A stretch of 64,000 nucleotides of DNA from Ramazzottius varieornatus. Its lineage: Eukaryota > Tardigrada > Eutardigrada > Parachela > Ramazzottiidae. The DNA lies in the NCBI GenBank assembly GCA_001949185.1, contig BDGG01000006.1, positions 1,485,657 to 1,549,656 of the forward strand, in the 5' to 3' direction. The position numbers were made by a program, and so were the translations under genes. Under the pieces are notes generated by a model. It was not told the DNA's origin, ran no database searches, and saw only the letters and a program-made list of their open reading frames with translations. Shown piece by piece: positions 12,450-24,419 of the stretch. Position 1 is the stretch's first letter, and each line of letters opens with the position of its first letter.

Positions 12450-15400
12450 ATGTGTTTTTTGATACAGCGCTGCAGTAGCCCGCAGCTGTTCCCCGATGCC
12501 ACACACCAAGACAGCAGCAGCAGCAGCAGCTGCAGCAGTAGTAGTACCGTTTTCGCTGAGAAGGAGGAAGTTCGGGAGCAACGACCACAACATGGGCGCA
12601 GCAGGCCTCCCCACGCTCATACACACAAATCTTCCTTATTGATTTTGGCCAGCTTGGCCTGTCTATTGTGCTTCTCCCCCGACGGACTGCCTGCACGTGG
12701 AGCCGGCGTTATGGCCTTCGATTGTGATTTTATGCGTGTCAGTAATGTAGTCAACGCCAAGAATGGCACCTTTGCCGCACCCAATATTCCTCCAAATATC
12801 ATCCTCCCTGCTCAAGGTAACACTGCCCTTTCTAACCGCATCTTCGATGGTCAGTCCGAAGATCTGGCTAAATCATTCAATCGGTATTAATAGCAGCGAC
12901 GGATGGTGTGCACGAAAGGCCAAGGACGTAATCAACATTTCGGGTTTGCAGGTCTTCAGTGCATTTACACCTTCATAGCGATGCCCAACGAGAGGGTCAA
13001 AGTTACCTTTCGGGATTTCGAAATGAGCGGCAGACCGCCCGAATGCCTGCGGGAATATATCGATCTGTACACGGAGCTGCGAAACTCGTCGGAGGACTTG
13101 GTCCAGACGGACAAGTTTGGCGGACGGTTTTGTGGGAGGATAGCTCCGAGAGCCCGGGTATCATTGTACAACACCATTGTCCTGGTCTTCTCGACGGACC
13201 GCGAGCAGGTTGGACCAAATATCTTCTCGGGGAATTATGAGTTCCTGAATGCTTCCATGTATGATATGGGCACGCCGGCGCCGCCCAGTCAATGTGCCTT
13301 CGTGGTAAGTGTCAAGTCATAACGTGGAACTGAATAAGTCTTCTAGACAAGCTCCATAATTGAGATTTTCTCAAAGTCAAAAAAGATTTTCCAACGGAGC
13401 GCGTACAATTTCAATTGCGTATAAAGTCATTTTGCTATGCACGGGCAGTGAAGATCGTGTACAAAGAGGTTGTAAAAAGAGCTTAAGCGACGGTTCACTA
13501 CACGTGCACCGTTGAACAGGAAAATTCATGTACTATCCAATACCATAACTTTTGTTGGGTGCTCGACATTGCTCACTTACTGAAAGCCTACGATTATTTT
13601 TTTGCAGGTAAAAAGTTGGGTGAAACGCTTAGGCAATTTCGTTTCGCCGACCTATCCTGGCGTATATCCACAGCGGATCATATGCTCGTACCAACTCCTC
13701 GGCCAGAAAGGCCAGCGCGTCCGTGTTGAGTTCATGGACTTTGATCTGTTCTACGGAGGACTACACTGTCCCTACGATCGGCTCGTTGTCCACGACGGCG
13801 CATCGGAACAAGACCCCGTCATCAACACGTACTGCGGCGCCCAGCGCAACCTGGTCGTCTTCTCTTCCCAAGAAAACCTTTTCATCTCTTTCATCACCAA
13901 CCGATCCGGTGGGGAGAACCGCGGGTTCCACGCCATCTTTGAGTTCTCGGAGCTCTTTGTCAGTCTGGAGTTTATTACCGGCGAACATTTGCGCGGAACG
14001 GAATGTGATCAGTTGATACTGAGTTCGGGTCGGAATTCCGGAGAAATCAGGTCACCGAATTCACCGTTCCCGTATCTGCCCAACGTGGAGTGCCGATATT
14101 TGATCGAGGGACTAAATACCGCAGATGAGCTGGAAAGAGTAAAGTTGAGGATCAAGATGTTCCATATGCCGCAGATGGTAGGAGCAGCCAAGGATGATTG
14201 CTCGGCAGGTGGACTGGCCATCTGGATGTCGGGAAGGGAGGAACGGGGAAGACCGGCGCAAAAGACGCTGTGCGGAACACAGCCTCAGGAAGAAGTGATA
14301 CGCTCCGAGGACCATAAAATATTGCTCAAATTTTATTCCGGAACTACGCAGGTACGTACTATGGATTTTCGGTGTGCTCTTTTCCCACAAACTTCTGTGT
14401 GCGAGCAAATTGGAAATTTCGGAAATATTAAATACTGGCGAAAACATGGAAAAAACTTTTCTTCGAGCATTTGTACTTGGGTCAGTTGGGTGGGACAAGT
14501 GTTACGTTTACGGTGCCAGAAGTTAAACAGTACACAGAAGCCTTTTCTTCGGGAGTGTCTATTTTAATTTAGAGTCGCACATGGGAAATATTGGTTTAGC
14601 CCAGTCGGTTTATTTTCTTTGGGTTTCTCACGGTTTTTATTTCACCCTCTTGAGATCTGCCATCGAAATGTCAACGATCGTCTGTACTATATTTTCGGGT
14701 TGTGAAAAGTGAAGACAAACATGCAATTGTACGAGAACAGATCTCTTGCCGTTACAAATTTTGATAGGCCATATCGATGACTGAAACTGTTGCTGTTGCA
14801 GGGTTTAGGTTTTGTGATAGAGTACGAGTTCGAGATGTTTTTCGACGTGCCTGGGACGGCTCATCCGCTAAGCACGGTATGTGAATTCAGTTACCGTAGT
14901 GGGGCAACGCCGGCCAGCAAAGCCGGTGAATTCCATTCACCACGCCATCCTTCCAATTATCCCTCCAATATCAACTGCACCTACATTTTTGAAGGTAATC
15001 CATACCCACGGAAAGGCCTCCTTCATCCACTCACGTTCTGGCCCAAGCTCCACTCATCGTCCACCCGTGGTGAAATGATGTTTGTCTTGTTTAATGCAGG
15101 CGCCGACAATGAGCAAGCTCATCTGGAATTTGATCTCTTTACACTAAGCGGCAACGGGACCTACGCTAACACGTGTACACAGCAAGATTATGTGGACTTT
15201 TACGAACTGGTCGAGACGGGACGTGTCAGGAGACTGGAGCGGCCCATTGGACGCTACTGCGGCATCGCCGTACCGGGACCCATCAAAACACGCCACGGGG
15301 TTCACGCCTTGAAGATGCACTTTGTCACCGACGGACACGAAGTGACCAACGGGTTCCGAGGACGATACTGGTTCCAGAATGAAATACCGACCTTCAGCCC

Positions 15401-16157
15401 CGTAAGAGGCTGCGGAGAAGACATCAGCAATTCCTCGCATGGGAGCATTGCCTCACCCACCGTTAACGACAAATACCCGGTACGATCCTCAATGTTTTTC
15501 ACGAGTGTTTTTCCAAGGTTTTCCCCTTTGCAGGCAAATGCCGATTGTGAGTGGCAGATTACCGTCCGACGCGGCCACAGTATTTCCCTCAATCTGACTT
15601 CCCTAGCCTTCGAAGGTGACCCGGCGCGGTTCGCTGGTTGTGGCGGCGCCGCACTGCGCATCTACACCGACCCCGACAGACATCCGCTGGAAGTCTGTGG
15701 AGCTATGATGACCAAGAAAGGCGACTTTCGTTCTCTAAGTAACGTCATGCGGCTAGCCTTCACATCGGCCTCCAAGTCGACAGGTGGCGCGGGCTTCGTA
15801 GCGTCCTGGGCCGAGTTCCACTATCCCGTGGGAGAAGTGTGCGAACAAGACGAGTTCCTATGTGATAACAGTTCGTACTGCATCAGTCAAGACCTTGTCT
15901 GTGACGGTGTGTACCATTGTGGAGAGGGCGACCCGTCGGACGAGACGCAGGAAGGCTGCGAAGGTGTAACGGAGGAAAGTGCCTTCGACTTTCTGAGCAA
16001 CACTTATGCCATGGCCGGTGTGGCCGCCGCGGCTGGCTTTGTCTTGCTGGGGGTACTGGTGGTCCTCATCGTGGTGTGCCGAAGAAGATCGGCAGAAAAG
16101 AAGCGGAAACGCCAACAGCGCCAACATCAGGACAACCTTCAAGATCAGTGGAACTAA
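12450..16157 (+). CDS. LEV-10-like receptor: five CUB domains, LDLa, one membrane span
   Basis: Exons 12450–12816, 12952–13304, 13608–14351, 14802–14994, 15100–15479 and 15534–16157 join in phase to 886 residues. A hydrophobic signal-like segment (residues about 60–80, SSLLILASLACLLCF) precedes five CUB modules, roughly residues 92–235, 241–352, 365–510, 515–650 and 655–775. CUB hallmarks are visible, for example FVSPTYPGVYP, DFDLFYGGLHCPYDRL, SPRHPSNYPSNINCTY and IGRYCGI. One LDLa domain follows (781–821, CDGVYHCGEGDPSDE), then a membrane span (about 837–861) and a 25-residue basic tail. Five CUBs plus LDLa matches C. elegans LEV-10, which clusters acetylcholine receptors at synapses; Neto/SOL-2 has two CUBs. 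Receptor clustering here is inference. The start is uncertain: the stretch before 12468 (TTTTTTGATACAG) looks like an acceptor, so the true ATG may be in an upstream exon. A CAG/CTG run encodes a serine-rich stretch in exon 1. Confidence 0.85.
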
Positions 16158-16915
16158 ATTCTAAAGACTCGCGAGCAGATTTGGGCTCCACAGCATGGAA
16201 CGAAGCAGACGTCTTTACAATGACAGCGCTGGTGTTATCATTCCCTCTCTAATCTTTTGTCGCCTTGAATAATTTTGTAAGCGCTAACCCTGATTATGAG
16301 TTTTGAAGGATAGATGTTTAAACTTCGGAATTTATAGAAACTCGAACGATATATTTACAAGAGGGAAGGACCAAGCAAAGTATACCAGATTATAATTCTT
16401 TCGCGAAAACCATCCCTTACTCTGAACCTCGACGCATAGTTGCAAACCGAAAACAAGGTAGTCTCCACATTGACATTGTTTCTTCGATGCTAAATAGTGA
16501 TCTCACTGCCTTGCAATTCGAGGAAAAATAGCTTCAAAACTTGGAATCATCTCGGCATGTTTTGATACACACTGCGAGAGCTCGGAAAAAGTTACGGGAA
16601 AAGGCTTCAGGGCTTCGGAAATGAGCAGCACTTTTCACACCATAAGGGAGCACAGCAGAAATATGTCTGCTCTTTACATGGACATCTCAAAAAATCCTTC
16701 AGCTTTGAACTCATTCAGAAGATTAAAAGGCCTTAAACAAAAAGAAGTTGAAAACTACGATAAACCGAGTTCCGCTCTTTGGATTATTGTATTGGCGTCT
16801 ACAACTTACCATAGTTCTGTCCATAACAAACTCGATATCGTATTTAAGTTAAGATAGAATTTTGTCTTTCCCACGTTCTTTAAGGTACAAACTTGAATTC
16901 AAATCCGATTTTAGT

Positions 16916-17120
16916 CCACGTATTTTAGGTTTACTCTCGTGAAATTCTGTTTTACTCCTAACCCTCACATTTAACTCTCTAGATTTCGGATTCTACTTCT
17001 ACAATTTAGTTTTACTCTCAAGCGTTTCAGTGACACTCCCAGCTTTCCTTTTTCACTCCACAAAGCCACAGTTTCGATGTCTGCTTTATTTTGAGTTTAC
17101 TCTCAGCTTTACTCCCGGGA
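16916..17120. repeat. Degenerate TTTACTCYC repeat
   Basis: The motif TTTACTC followed by TC, CT or CC recurs at irregular spacing, with related forms TTAACTCTC and CACTCC in between. It looks like a decayed short-period repeat or a pyrimidine-biased 3' region. Confidence 0.35.
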
Positions 17121-17689
17121 GTAGAACTATAACTGAAAAACAGAGCAAATCAAATTTTCTCTAGCGTAACTACAGTATAAACAACCCTGATCTGCGACAC
17201 CCGGAGAATGATGCCCCAAGAACAAAAGAGTACCTAAAGTAATGACCGAAGTGTATTATGTACTTCCGTTTGGGCCGGACGGGTACCCAGACCCAGAGTA
17301 CACTTTTCTCAACCGGCACATACGTGGTCAAGCGCATGCTGTGCGCCTGTATGCAGGTGGCTGATGCATGCAAAAAAAATTTGGACTTATAGATTTTCAG
17401 AAGACAAAATTTTTGTCGCTGTGGACTGCTCCCGTTAGTTTCACCAATCGATCGCTTTCCTCCACCTTTCTTCAATCCCCCTGATCTTAATTCCAGCTCT
17501 CCTTCATCCTGTTATCTTACAAATATTGTGAGGCTTGAAAGGAGCAACTGGGACAGTCGATCGACTGAGAGACACGCGGATTTTACTGGGTCTGAAACTG
17601 CATCCGTTTGTCGCGGCATCTACGTTTCTGGGATGCTGCAGGTTGCCCTTGACGTTAAGGATAGCTCCGATAACTTTTCGAAATTTCAG

Positions 17690-18109
17690 CTGAGTCCGAA
17701 AGTCAACAAGGAGTACCCAGCAAGCTGTTCTCGTCGATATTCGGCAAAGGTAATGCTCGATATTTGGTTGTTCTTCGAGTTTCCGAAATTTACGCATCTC
17801 TTTCATCTGATCAAAACTGGAAGAAGAGAACCAATATGGCCGTTTCTCCCAACCATTCCAGATTTCTGACCGAACAACAGCCACAAGATTCTTCTTCAGC
17901 CGTAGAGATCTGTACCGCACACAGAATATCCATGTTTACAGGAAGGGCTCACGGCCCGTACTGTAGCGGATTTGAAAGCCATATTCTTTCGCAACTGAAT
18001 GCGTTTGTTTTCAGGTGGAGTGCTGACATCACGAAGAAGCCACCATCCAGAAGAACGAGAGGGGATCGGGAGAAGGCAGCGGAAAACGTTGCGGTTCCAG
18101 GGAAGGTAG
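17690..18109 (+). CDS. Possible last two exons of an unrecognised gene
   Basis: Two exon-like segments agree in phase: 17690–17749 (between TTTCAG and GTAATG) and 18015–18109 (after TTTTCAG, ending in TAG). Together they read ESESQQGVPSKLFSSIFGKG, then a basic segment rich in Arg and His, and stop. The matching phases and good splice sites support a real plus-strand gene end. I recognise no family and could not find a convincing upstream exon. The alternative is chance agreement. Confidence 0.3.
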
Positions 18110-19249
18110 CCGGAAGTCAGCCCTGATGGGGATGACTGAACAGCCGCGAGAGTGAGACATTTCGAAGTGTTTTTGAAGTGACGCGGCTGATTGTCAGACT
18201 GTCATTTGGCCAGCGATTCGGTCCGATCTTTCGTTCAATCGAGCCGTCCAGTGCGTCCGGGCAGGACTTCTGAACGACTCGACCCAAGGGAAGACCGAAC
18301 CAAGTCGGCACTACCGATCATCAATCCGGTTGGACCGGATCATCAAAACTCAACGGAGGTCAATCAAGAAATCAAGCGAACAAAAATCACCCGAATAATT
18401 ATAAAATTCAACCAATCAATCGAAGAGTAAACAACACCGATTCCATCAATTAAGTAATGATAGCATTCTTGATCGATTGATTGGCTAAATCGAAATGCAG
18501 ACGTGATGCGCACACATGTGCAATTTAGTAGACGCATAGTACATATTGCTACTAACACTTTGGCAAAGTCCAGTCCACAGTAGTACAGTGTGAGCGATAT
18601 TGAATAGAATTTGCTGACTGTGTGTGGATTTTGCTAAAATTCATCATACCCCGATCATACTCCAGCAAATGACTGATAATCAGATTGGTGCAGGTTCTTC
18701 AGCATCGCGGTGCTTAATTGTTCATCTAAGCGAGTCGATTCTGTGGTACTCGGGCGAATACTCATCCCGCGTCTAAATTGTTCAGTGTGCAGTTCATCTT
18801 GAACGCCTCACAAAAATTACTCGGAAAAATTTGTGCTCTACTCAGTAGCCTCAGTCCTTCTGCGCTCCAGACCATCGCTCATTCGAATACTACATCATTT
18901 CCACTTTGGACATCGAATTTTATCCGCAGAAGATCATCGACATAAGGGCTAAAAGGTCCGACATTGCAGTAAGCGTGGACATTTTGATCAAAGAAGGCAC
19001 TACAGTAAGGAAGATGAAAAACCCTCCTCGTCCATCAACAGAAGGAATGACACATAAGGCAAAGCCCGGAGAGCTGCATTCGGAATATTTATCCGCCATT
19101 TCTCAGTCTCATCTTTCAGGAACTAAAAAGAGAAGCAGTGCTAAAGTATAAAAGGACATAAATACAGTGTAGCAGATAGAAAAGTCCGAAACATCTCTTT
19201 GGTCACAACAGGACAGGAAACGCGAAAAATACTTTTAGCTTTCTCTAAC

Positions 19250-22200
19250 TCACTTTTTGCCCTTGCCGGCCTTGATAGTCCCTGACTGGTTCACTAGCTC
19301 ACTTCGCACCCGATGGAAGATTTCCATCTCCCGCTGTAAGGCGTTCGTCTGCGTTTGGATTTCTTGCATGTTGTCCGAGTAGTTGTTCTTCTTCTCCTCA
19401 AACTGACTGTGTAACTGCAAGAGAGAAAGCAAGCTGGTATGAGCCTGCGAAGAACTTCTCACGGGGTGGAAAACAAAGACTTACCTCTTGTTCTCTTTGC
19501 TTGAGCTCCGTTTCCTTCTCGCGGACCTTGTTGACAAAGTCAGCGCGCGTTTCCTCTTCCTTCTTGCGGAACTTGGCTTCGTTCATCTGTCGCAGGCGAT
19601 TGATGGTTTCCATGAAGTTCTGCGGTTCGTCTTCGGCGTAGCCCAACTCGGCCATCCGTCGATCACGGTACGTTTCGTAATGCCTCAAATTCGTCGTCTG
19701 CATCAGGTGATCCATGTTCACACGCAGAAGGGCCTCTCGGAATCTTGTGAAATCACAGTGGGCTTCATTTTCAACTGCAGATAGAAACCACCAATGTACG
19801 AAAAAGAGCGGCAAATCAAGCACAACGACTTCATGCACCAGCATACAGCCACCCGTCCAAGAGATGCACCATAAAAGTTCCCAGGTGCACGTCGTGAACA
19901 GAATGAAACCGAGTGCGCTTACTCATCGTGCACCTACGTGCAGCAACCCAGACCATCCCACCAGATCGTAAGTATGCAGGTGCATGCACGCAGCAGGCAG
20001 AATAAAACGCACCAGTCCTGCATGCACCCGCACCCGCACCCGAAACCCTGGGCACCTTGCGACTTAACGGTATGCAGGTGCATGCAGTGTGACGCAACCC
20101 ACACAACAATCATCCGTTACGCATCTGCATGCAGAAAACTGCGTGTCTGTCATCGTGAAATTGTATGCAGATACAAGAAACACCAAACAACTTACTACTT
20201 TAACTTGATCAGTAGAACCGGCAATCAGTTTCCGAAAAATCAGGTATCATCTTCCAGTTATTATTTTTTTGCCAAAATGTATCGATCGAGAAGTTAGCTC
20301 TTCCGTAATAGTTTTACGTACTGTCGACTATGCCCCACGGGTACATGCGAGCTCGGGCTTTGTGGCCGGCCACGTCGTGCACTTCGGAGCTACCCACGAC
20401 AGCGAAAGGCGCATCAGCCTACGATCATAAGAAATACCTTGAGTAAAAATATGTCATTATCTTTCAACGACATTCGCTCCTCTACAATCTTTACAAGACA
20501 ACAATGGCTAGACTCAGACCGAATCGCGCTTCATCTTCAACAGCAACCCCACTGCTGACAAGTAGTCATAAGGCACTACAGAACACTACCCAATCCGCTA
20601 ACAAACGCATATGGGAGCTGCTTGACAAAAACCTCGACAAGATTATTTTCCAAGAGGCGCACGTTTCTGGTGTGAGTGGCTGTAAGCGTGCGCCACTTGG
20701 AAGAACGGTCTTTGTCCAGCTCCCATACCACGGTCAGAGCGGATAGAGACATTGTTTTCAAGATAGGGAGTTGAACAAATATAGTCAACGTACGTTCAGA
20801 CGGCGATTGAGATCCGCCACTTGGGAATCGTCCTCGGGGAACTGGTAGATATTAATCTTATGCGATTGAAGTTCCTCCCTTATCTACAAAGCAATGAAAA
20901 CACATCAATTAAATTCACTGTTACAAGTTCATCATGTCAAATTTTCATCGAGTTGAACATTTTTATTGTTTCGCTTGAAAAGAAACCCCAAAGAAATAGT
21001 ATGAAAATTATTGTACGTACTAACCTTCTTTTTGTAAGTGTCCATTTCTTTCTTGGTCAGCGAGTCGCCGCGCGCAATAACCGGTATGATGTTGACTTTA
21101 TTCGCCAGCAATTTCATGCATTCCAGATCCAGGGCGCGCACACTGCAAGGAAAAACATGCAGAAGAAAAACAACCGAAGATGCGTCAAAAAGGCTCAAGT
21201 GTCAATTTCGTCGCCTTCAAATTACTGCAAAAACCTCTTCACAAAAAAGTTCCATCTTCATCGTCTTCGGTTAACCAGTTATATCCGCCAATCAAATTCC
21301 TTTGTTTACCACCATGCTATTCCACTTGCGTGACTTGCTTTTCAGTCAATTACACTATCAGAAATCAAACCATAAAATCATTCATTCGTATCATTTGGGT
21401 CAAACCCGGTAAGATCACCTTTCTAACTGGCGCAAGTTTCCAACACATAACACTGCAAACCTGCGCCACTTGGAGAAACAAACTCAGCAAGATGGGTTTT
21501 CCAAGTGGTGCACGCTCACAACCAATAAGTCTAACGACGTGCGTCACTTGGGAAAATAATCTTGCCGAGTTTGTTTGTCGAGCTCTAAATTTCGTAAAAA
21601 TTGTTTCAGCTAGAGTTCTATGTTATTTTTCTGTCGATCTGGTTTCTGGAGCTTTCTCCAATAGTACCTGGAGCCGGTGGGAGCGAGGAGGAAGATGCAG
21701 GCATGGACACGAGTGTCTTTGTACTCGGACAAGCGGCGAGCCACTTGACTCTCCTCTTGGAAGTAGGCTTCATATTGCTTATCGATGTACTCGACGATAC
21801 CTTGACAGCTACAATCATACACAACCTAAGTACGAATCATTTGAACATCACTTGTTGCTCTACCGCACCGCGGCATAAATCAAGCCGAGCATATTCTATG
21901 CGATATGCAACACCACTCAACCGACGAGATAAGTCATACCTGTCAGCCATGTTCAACTGATCGCCATATCCCTTCGTCTCGATGATCGTCAGTTGCAACC
22001 TCACCGAACCTTCTTCCAACTCTGCAAAACCCAGGATTATTTTTTAAAATTTTCTGAAGCAAATATTCATTTTCATAAATTCGGATTTTAAATCGTACGA
22101 TTTTACTCGTACATATTTTTGGAAATAAATTCACATTTCTACGTTCTAAATTTTGCTGATTTTACCCCAAGAAAAAAAAACGCGTTGAGGATACTAGTGA

Positions 22201-24419
22201 AGCTCGAGTCGAACGACAAAGAAGAACTTTTAAATGGTGAATGTTTTCTGATTTTGTTTTTTGTTTCGTTGCAATCTTCATTGTTTTTCTGAGTTGAAAA
22301 CTGGACAATGGCGAAACAAGTTCAACAAGTTTTGATGTTTTATTGAGGAGATGTTGAATATTGAAAACCCGATGAGCCGACATTGGACGAGTGACTGGCC
22401 ATCTAAGAGTTAAAAGACTTACGGAAAGTATGCTTGTCAAGGGTGACGCTGTCGTGGCGGTAATCGCCAGGCGGAAGTTTGAAGTCGTAATTGAAGAGAG
22501 AGTTAATCAAGGTTGATTTGCCGATGCCGGTTTCACCTGCAACAAGAACACTTTACATGATAGAGACACGGCCTCATAATCCACCTTCACACAACACTCG
22601 CTTCTCATCAATGTGCAAAACACCTCGCATACAACATCTTTTCACAAGCACTGCGGGAGACAAACATCTCGCGTGCCACATTTGCATTCTTCCGCCTTCA
22701 CAAGCCCCATCGTAAAACGCTTCAACCCTTTCACGGCATCTCTCTTTTCGTGTATATGAAAGAAAAGTTTCATTCCGACCACCACGGAATACTCAACAAA
22801 ACTAAAACCACTGAGTTATGAAACTTGGCGTCTCGGATGGACTGTCTGTACTGAAGCCAGCACGGCCTTGTATTGACCACTGGCTACCATACAGAGAGCA
22901 CACCGTCAAGCGTCGCGTCTTGGCTTCTTGGCAATCTGAGGCGGAAAGCGAGACAAAGGCGGCTTCGACGATATCTCTACAGCACAATCGTCAAATAAGT
23001 TTACAGGCACTTACCGATAACGAGAATATTGAAGACAAAGCCAGCTTTGGTGGCTTTGTTGACAAACTGCACCGGAAGAGATTCAAAGCCCACATTCTGA
23101 CTGGACACCAGCTTGATCTTTCGGACCTTGATGCCTTCCGCATCGACATACGCGTTACCCTGCAAGGAAGCAAAGCTTCCAAGGGTTGAAATATCACGAC
23201 AGAAGCTCGACTTACGTTGGGAGATTCTTCTGAGCCACTTCTGGCGTCGATGTATTCATCCACGGCGTTGTTGCTGTTCCGGGAGACATCGCCGAGGACG
23301 GTACGATGGTTGGTATCCATTCTTTCCGCGGCTAACATCGTGGTATCCTCCGGAGCGGCTGTCGAGGCGAAAGAAACATTAACCACCGTGACTTCTCAAG
23401 AGGTTGTTTGGCCAAGCTCGACTTACACAAACGAGATGAACTGCGAAATGCGCCGTTGACTGGTGTGGACGAGACCAAGGTTGACTGGCTGACGTCACGC
23501 TCCATCACAGACGGTCCAACGTCAGAGAAGGCATCACTCATGAGTGAATCACGCTGAATGGCCCGTATGCCTCCTGTAAGAGGCAAAACAGCACGTGATC
23601 AGGTTGAAGTAGCAGACAAGCACGTGATACGGAAGGAACATAGCCAGCCGTTGCCTACGGAATTCTCGACGAATGCCGATTGGTGAAGGATATTCATCCT
23701 GCTTCCATTCGTTGGCCACGCTGTGGCGACCGCTCCCACTCCCGCCCGCATCGGATAGCTCCACTTCCATCTCGGAATCACCGCCTCCGTCGCCGTCTCC
23801 TTCAGATGGCGTACTGACACGGCCTTGACTGCTTGGCGGTGCGTAACTTTGGAGAGGCGAAGAGATTGTCTGCAAACAACAGCCGTGGTTGACGTTAAAC
23901 AATCCATCAAAACTTCAGCACCGTCCTGGAGGACGACACGATACTAACTGGAGGCATTTAATAGGAGAAAAAGGGCACTCACCGGTCGCAAAGTCAAGTC
24001 GGCAACGCGAGACGGCATGGTTGAAGTTTTCCAATCATTCTTCCCGCGCATCGATGGATTCAGCGTGCCTCCTCGACTGCTGGAATTGCTGCCGTTACTA
24101 CGAGTGGAAGCTTCGGAGATCCAGCATTTGAGCTGTCAAAACAGAAGAGGTAAACAACACGGGAGAAAGGAGAGAGCAAAACTTTCAAAAGGTGAATCCA
24201 GAAGTCACTGATCAATCAACCGTAGCTTCAACATACATCCATAACTCTTGATTTGAAACCTTTGCTCTTCTTGTGCGGCTTCAGCGAAGGTTCGGTTTCG
24301 GGAGATCCGCGGGATGACAACGAGGCGTCCTCAGGCTGGTAAGGCGAGGAGACTGTTTCACGAGCACGTCCGTTCAGTCCGTACTTTGCATCATGACTGT
24401 GATCGCGATTGTGGTCCAT
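19250..24419 (-). CDS. Septin, SEPT6/8/11 group, with long N-terminal extension
   Basis: Family knowledge: septins are filament-forming GTP-binding proteins of the cortical cytoskeleton. Fourteen exons join in phase to 691 residues: 24237–24419, 23983–24132, 23659–23869, 23427–23573, 23216–23358, 23015–23159, 22423–22536, 21940–22021, 21668–21808, 21025–21142, 20794–20883, 20322–20418, 19485–19774 and 19250–19414. The first 278 residues are Ser-rich, low complexity and not septin-like. The G domain has the P-loop GETGIGKST (near 326), ETKGYGDQLN at the G3 site, ARGD at G4 where AKAD is usual (462–465), and the septin unique element RARMYPWG. The C-terminus is a charged coiled coil. Group signatures such as RVNMDHLMQTTNLRHYETY and ACIFLLAPTG point to the SEPT6 group, which lacks GTP hydrolysis. 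Two introns hold palindromic repeats. Confidence 0.92.
19840..20110. repeat. TGCATGCA-rich intron segment
   Basis: The septin intron between exons 12 and 13 holds repeated GTATGCAGGTGCATGCA, CAGGTGCATGCACGCAG, CTGCATGCACC and CGCACCCGCACCCGCACC units. The pattern is a degenerate simple repeat with palindromic TGCATGCA cores, distinct from the GTGCGCCAC family. Confidence 0.5.
20611..20727. repeat. Palindromic repeat, complete 117-bp copy in septin intron
   Basis: This copy defines the element ends: ATGGGAGCTG at the left and CAGCTCCCAT at the right form perfect 10-bp inverted termini. Inside are CCTCGACAAGATTATTTTCC, AAGAGGCGCACG, a spacer of about 20 bp, and GCGTGCGCCACTTGG. Confidence 0.9.
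21398..21585. repeat. Palindromic repeat, two cores in septin intron
   Basis: The intron between septin exons 9 and 10 carries AACTGGCGCAAG with CTGCGCCACTTGG, then CAAGTGGTGCACG with GTGCGTCACTTGG, linked by CAAACTCAGCAAGATGGG. The right end reads CTTGCCGAGTTTGTTTGTCGAGCTC. Confidence 0.85.

Larger units (their letters stand above)
16158..19249. other. Convergent intergenic region, LEV-10-like gene / septin
   Basis: The 3' ends of the receptor gene (+) and the septin gene (-) face each other here. It contains a degenerate TTTACTCTC-rich stretch (16916–17120) and two exon-like plus-strand segments at 17690–18109, listed separately. Otherwise I see no gene and no copy of the palindromic repeat. 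Confidence 0.5.

Noticed and set aside
12265-12696. 143-codon minus-strand frame with a Cys-rich run
   Set aside because: It is the reverse shadow of the CAG repeat and serine-rich exon of the CUB receptor.
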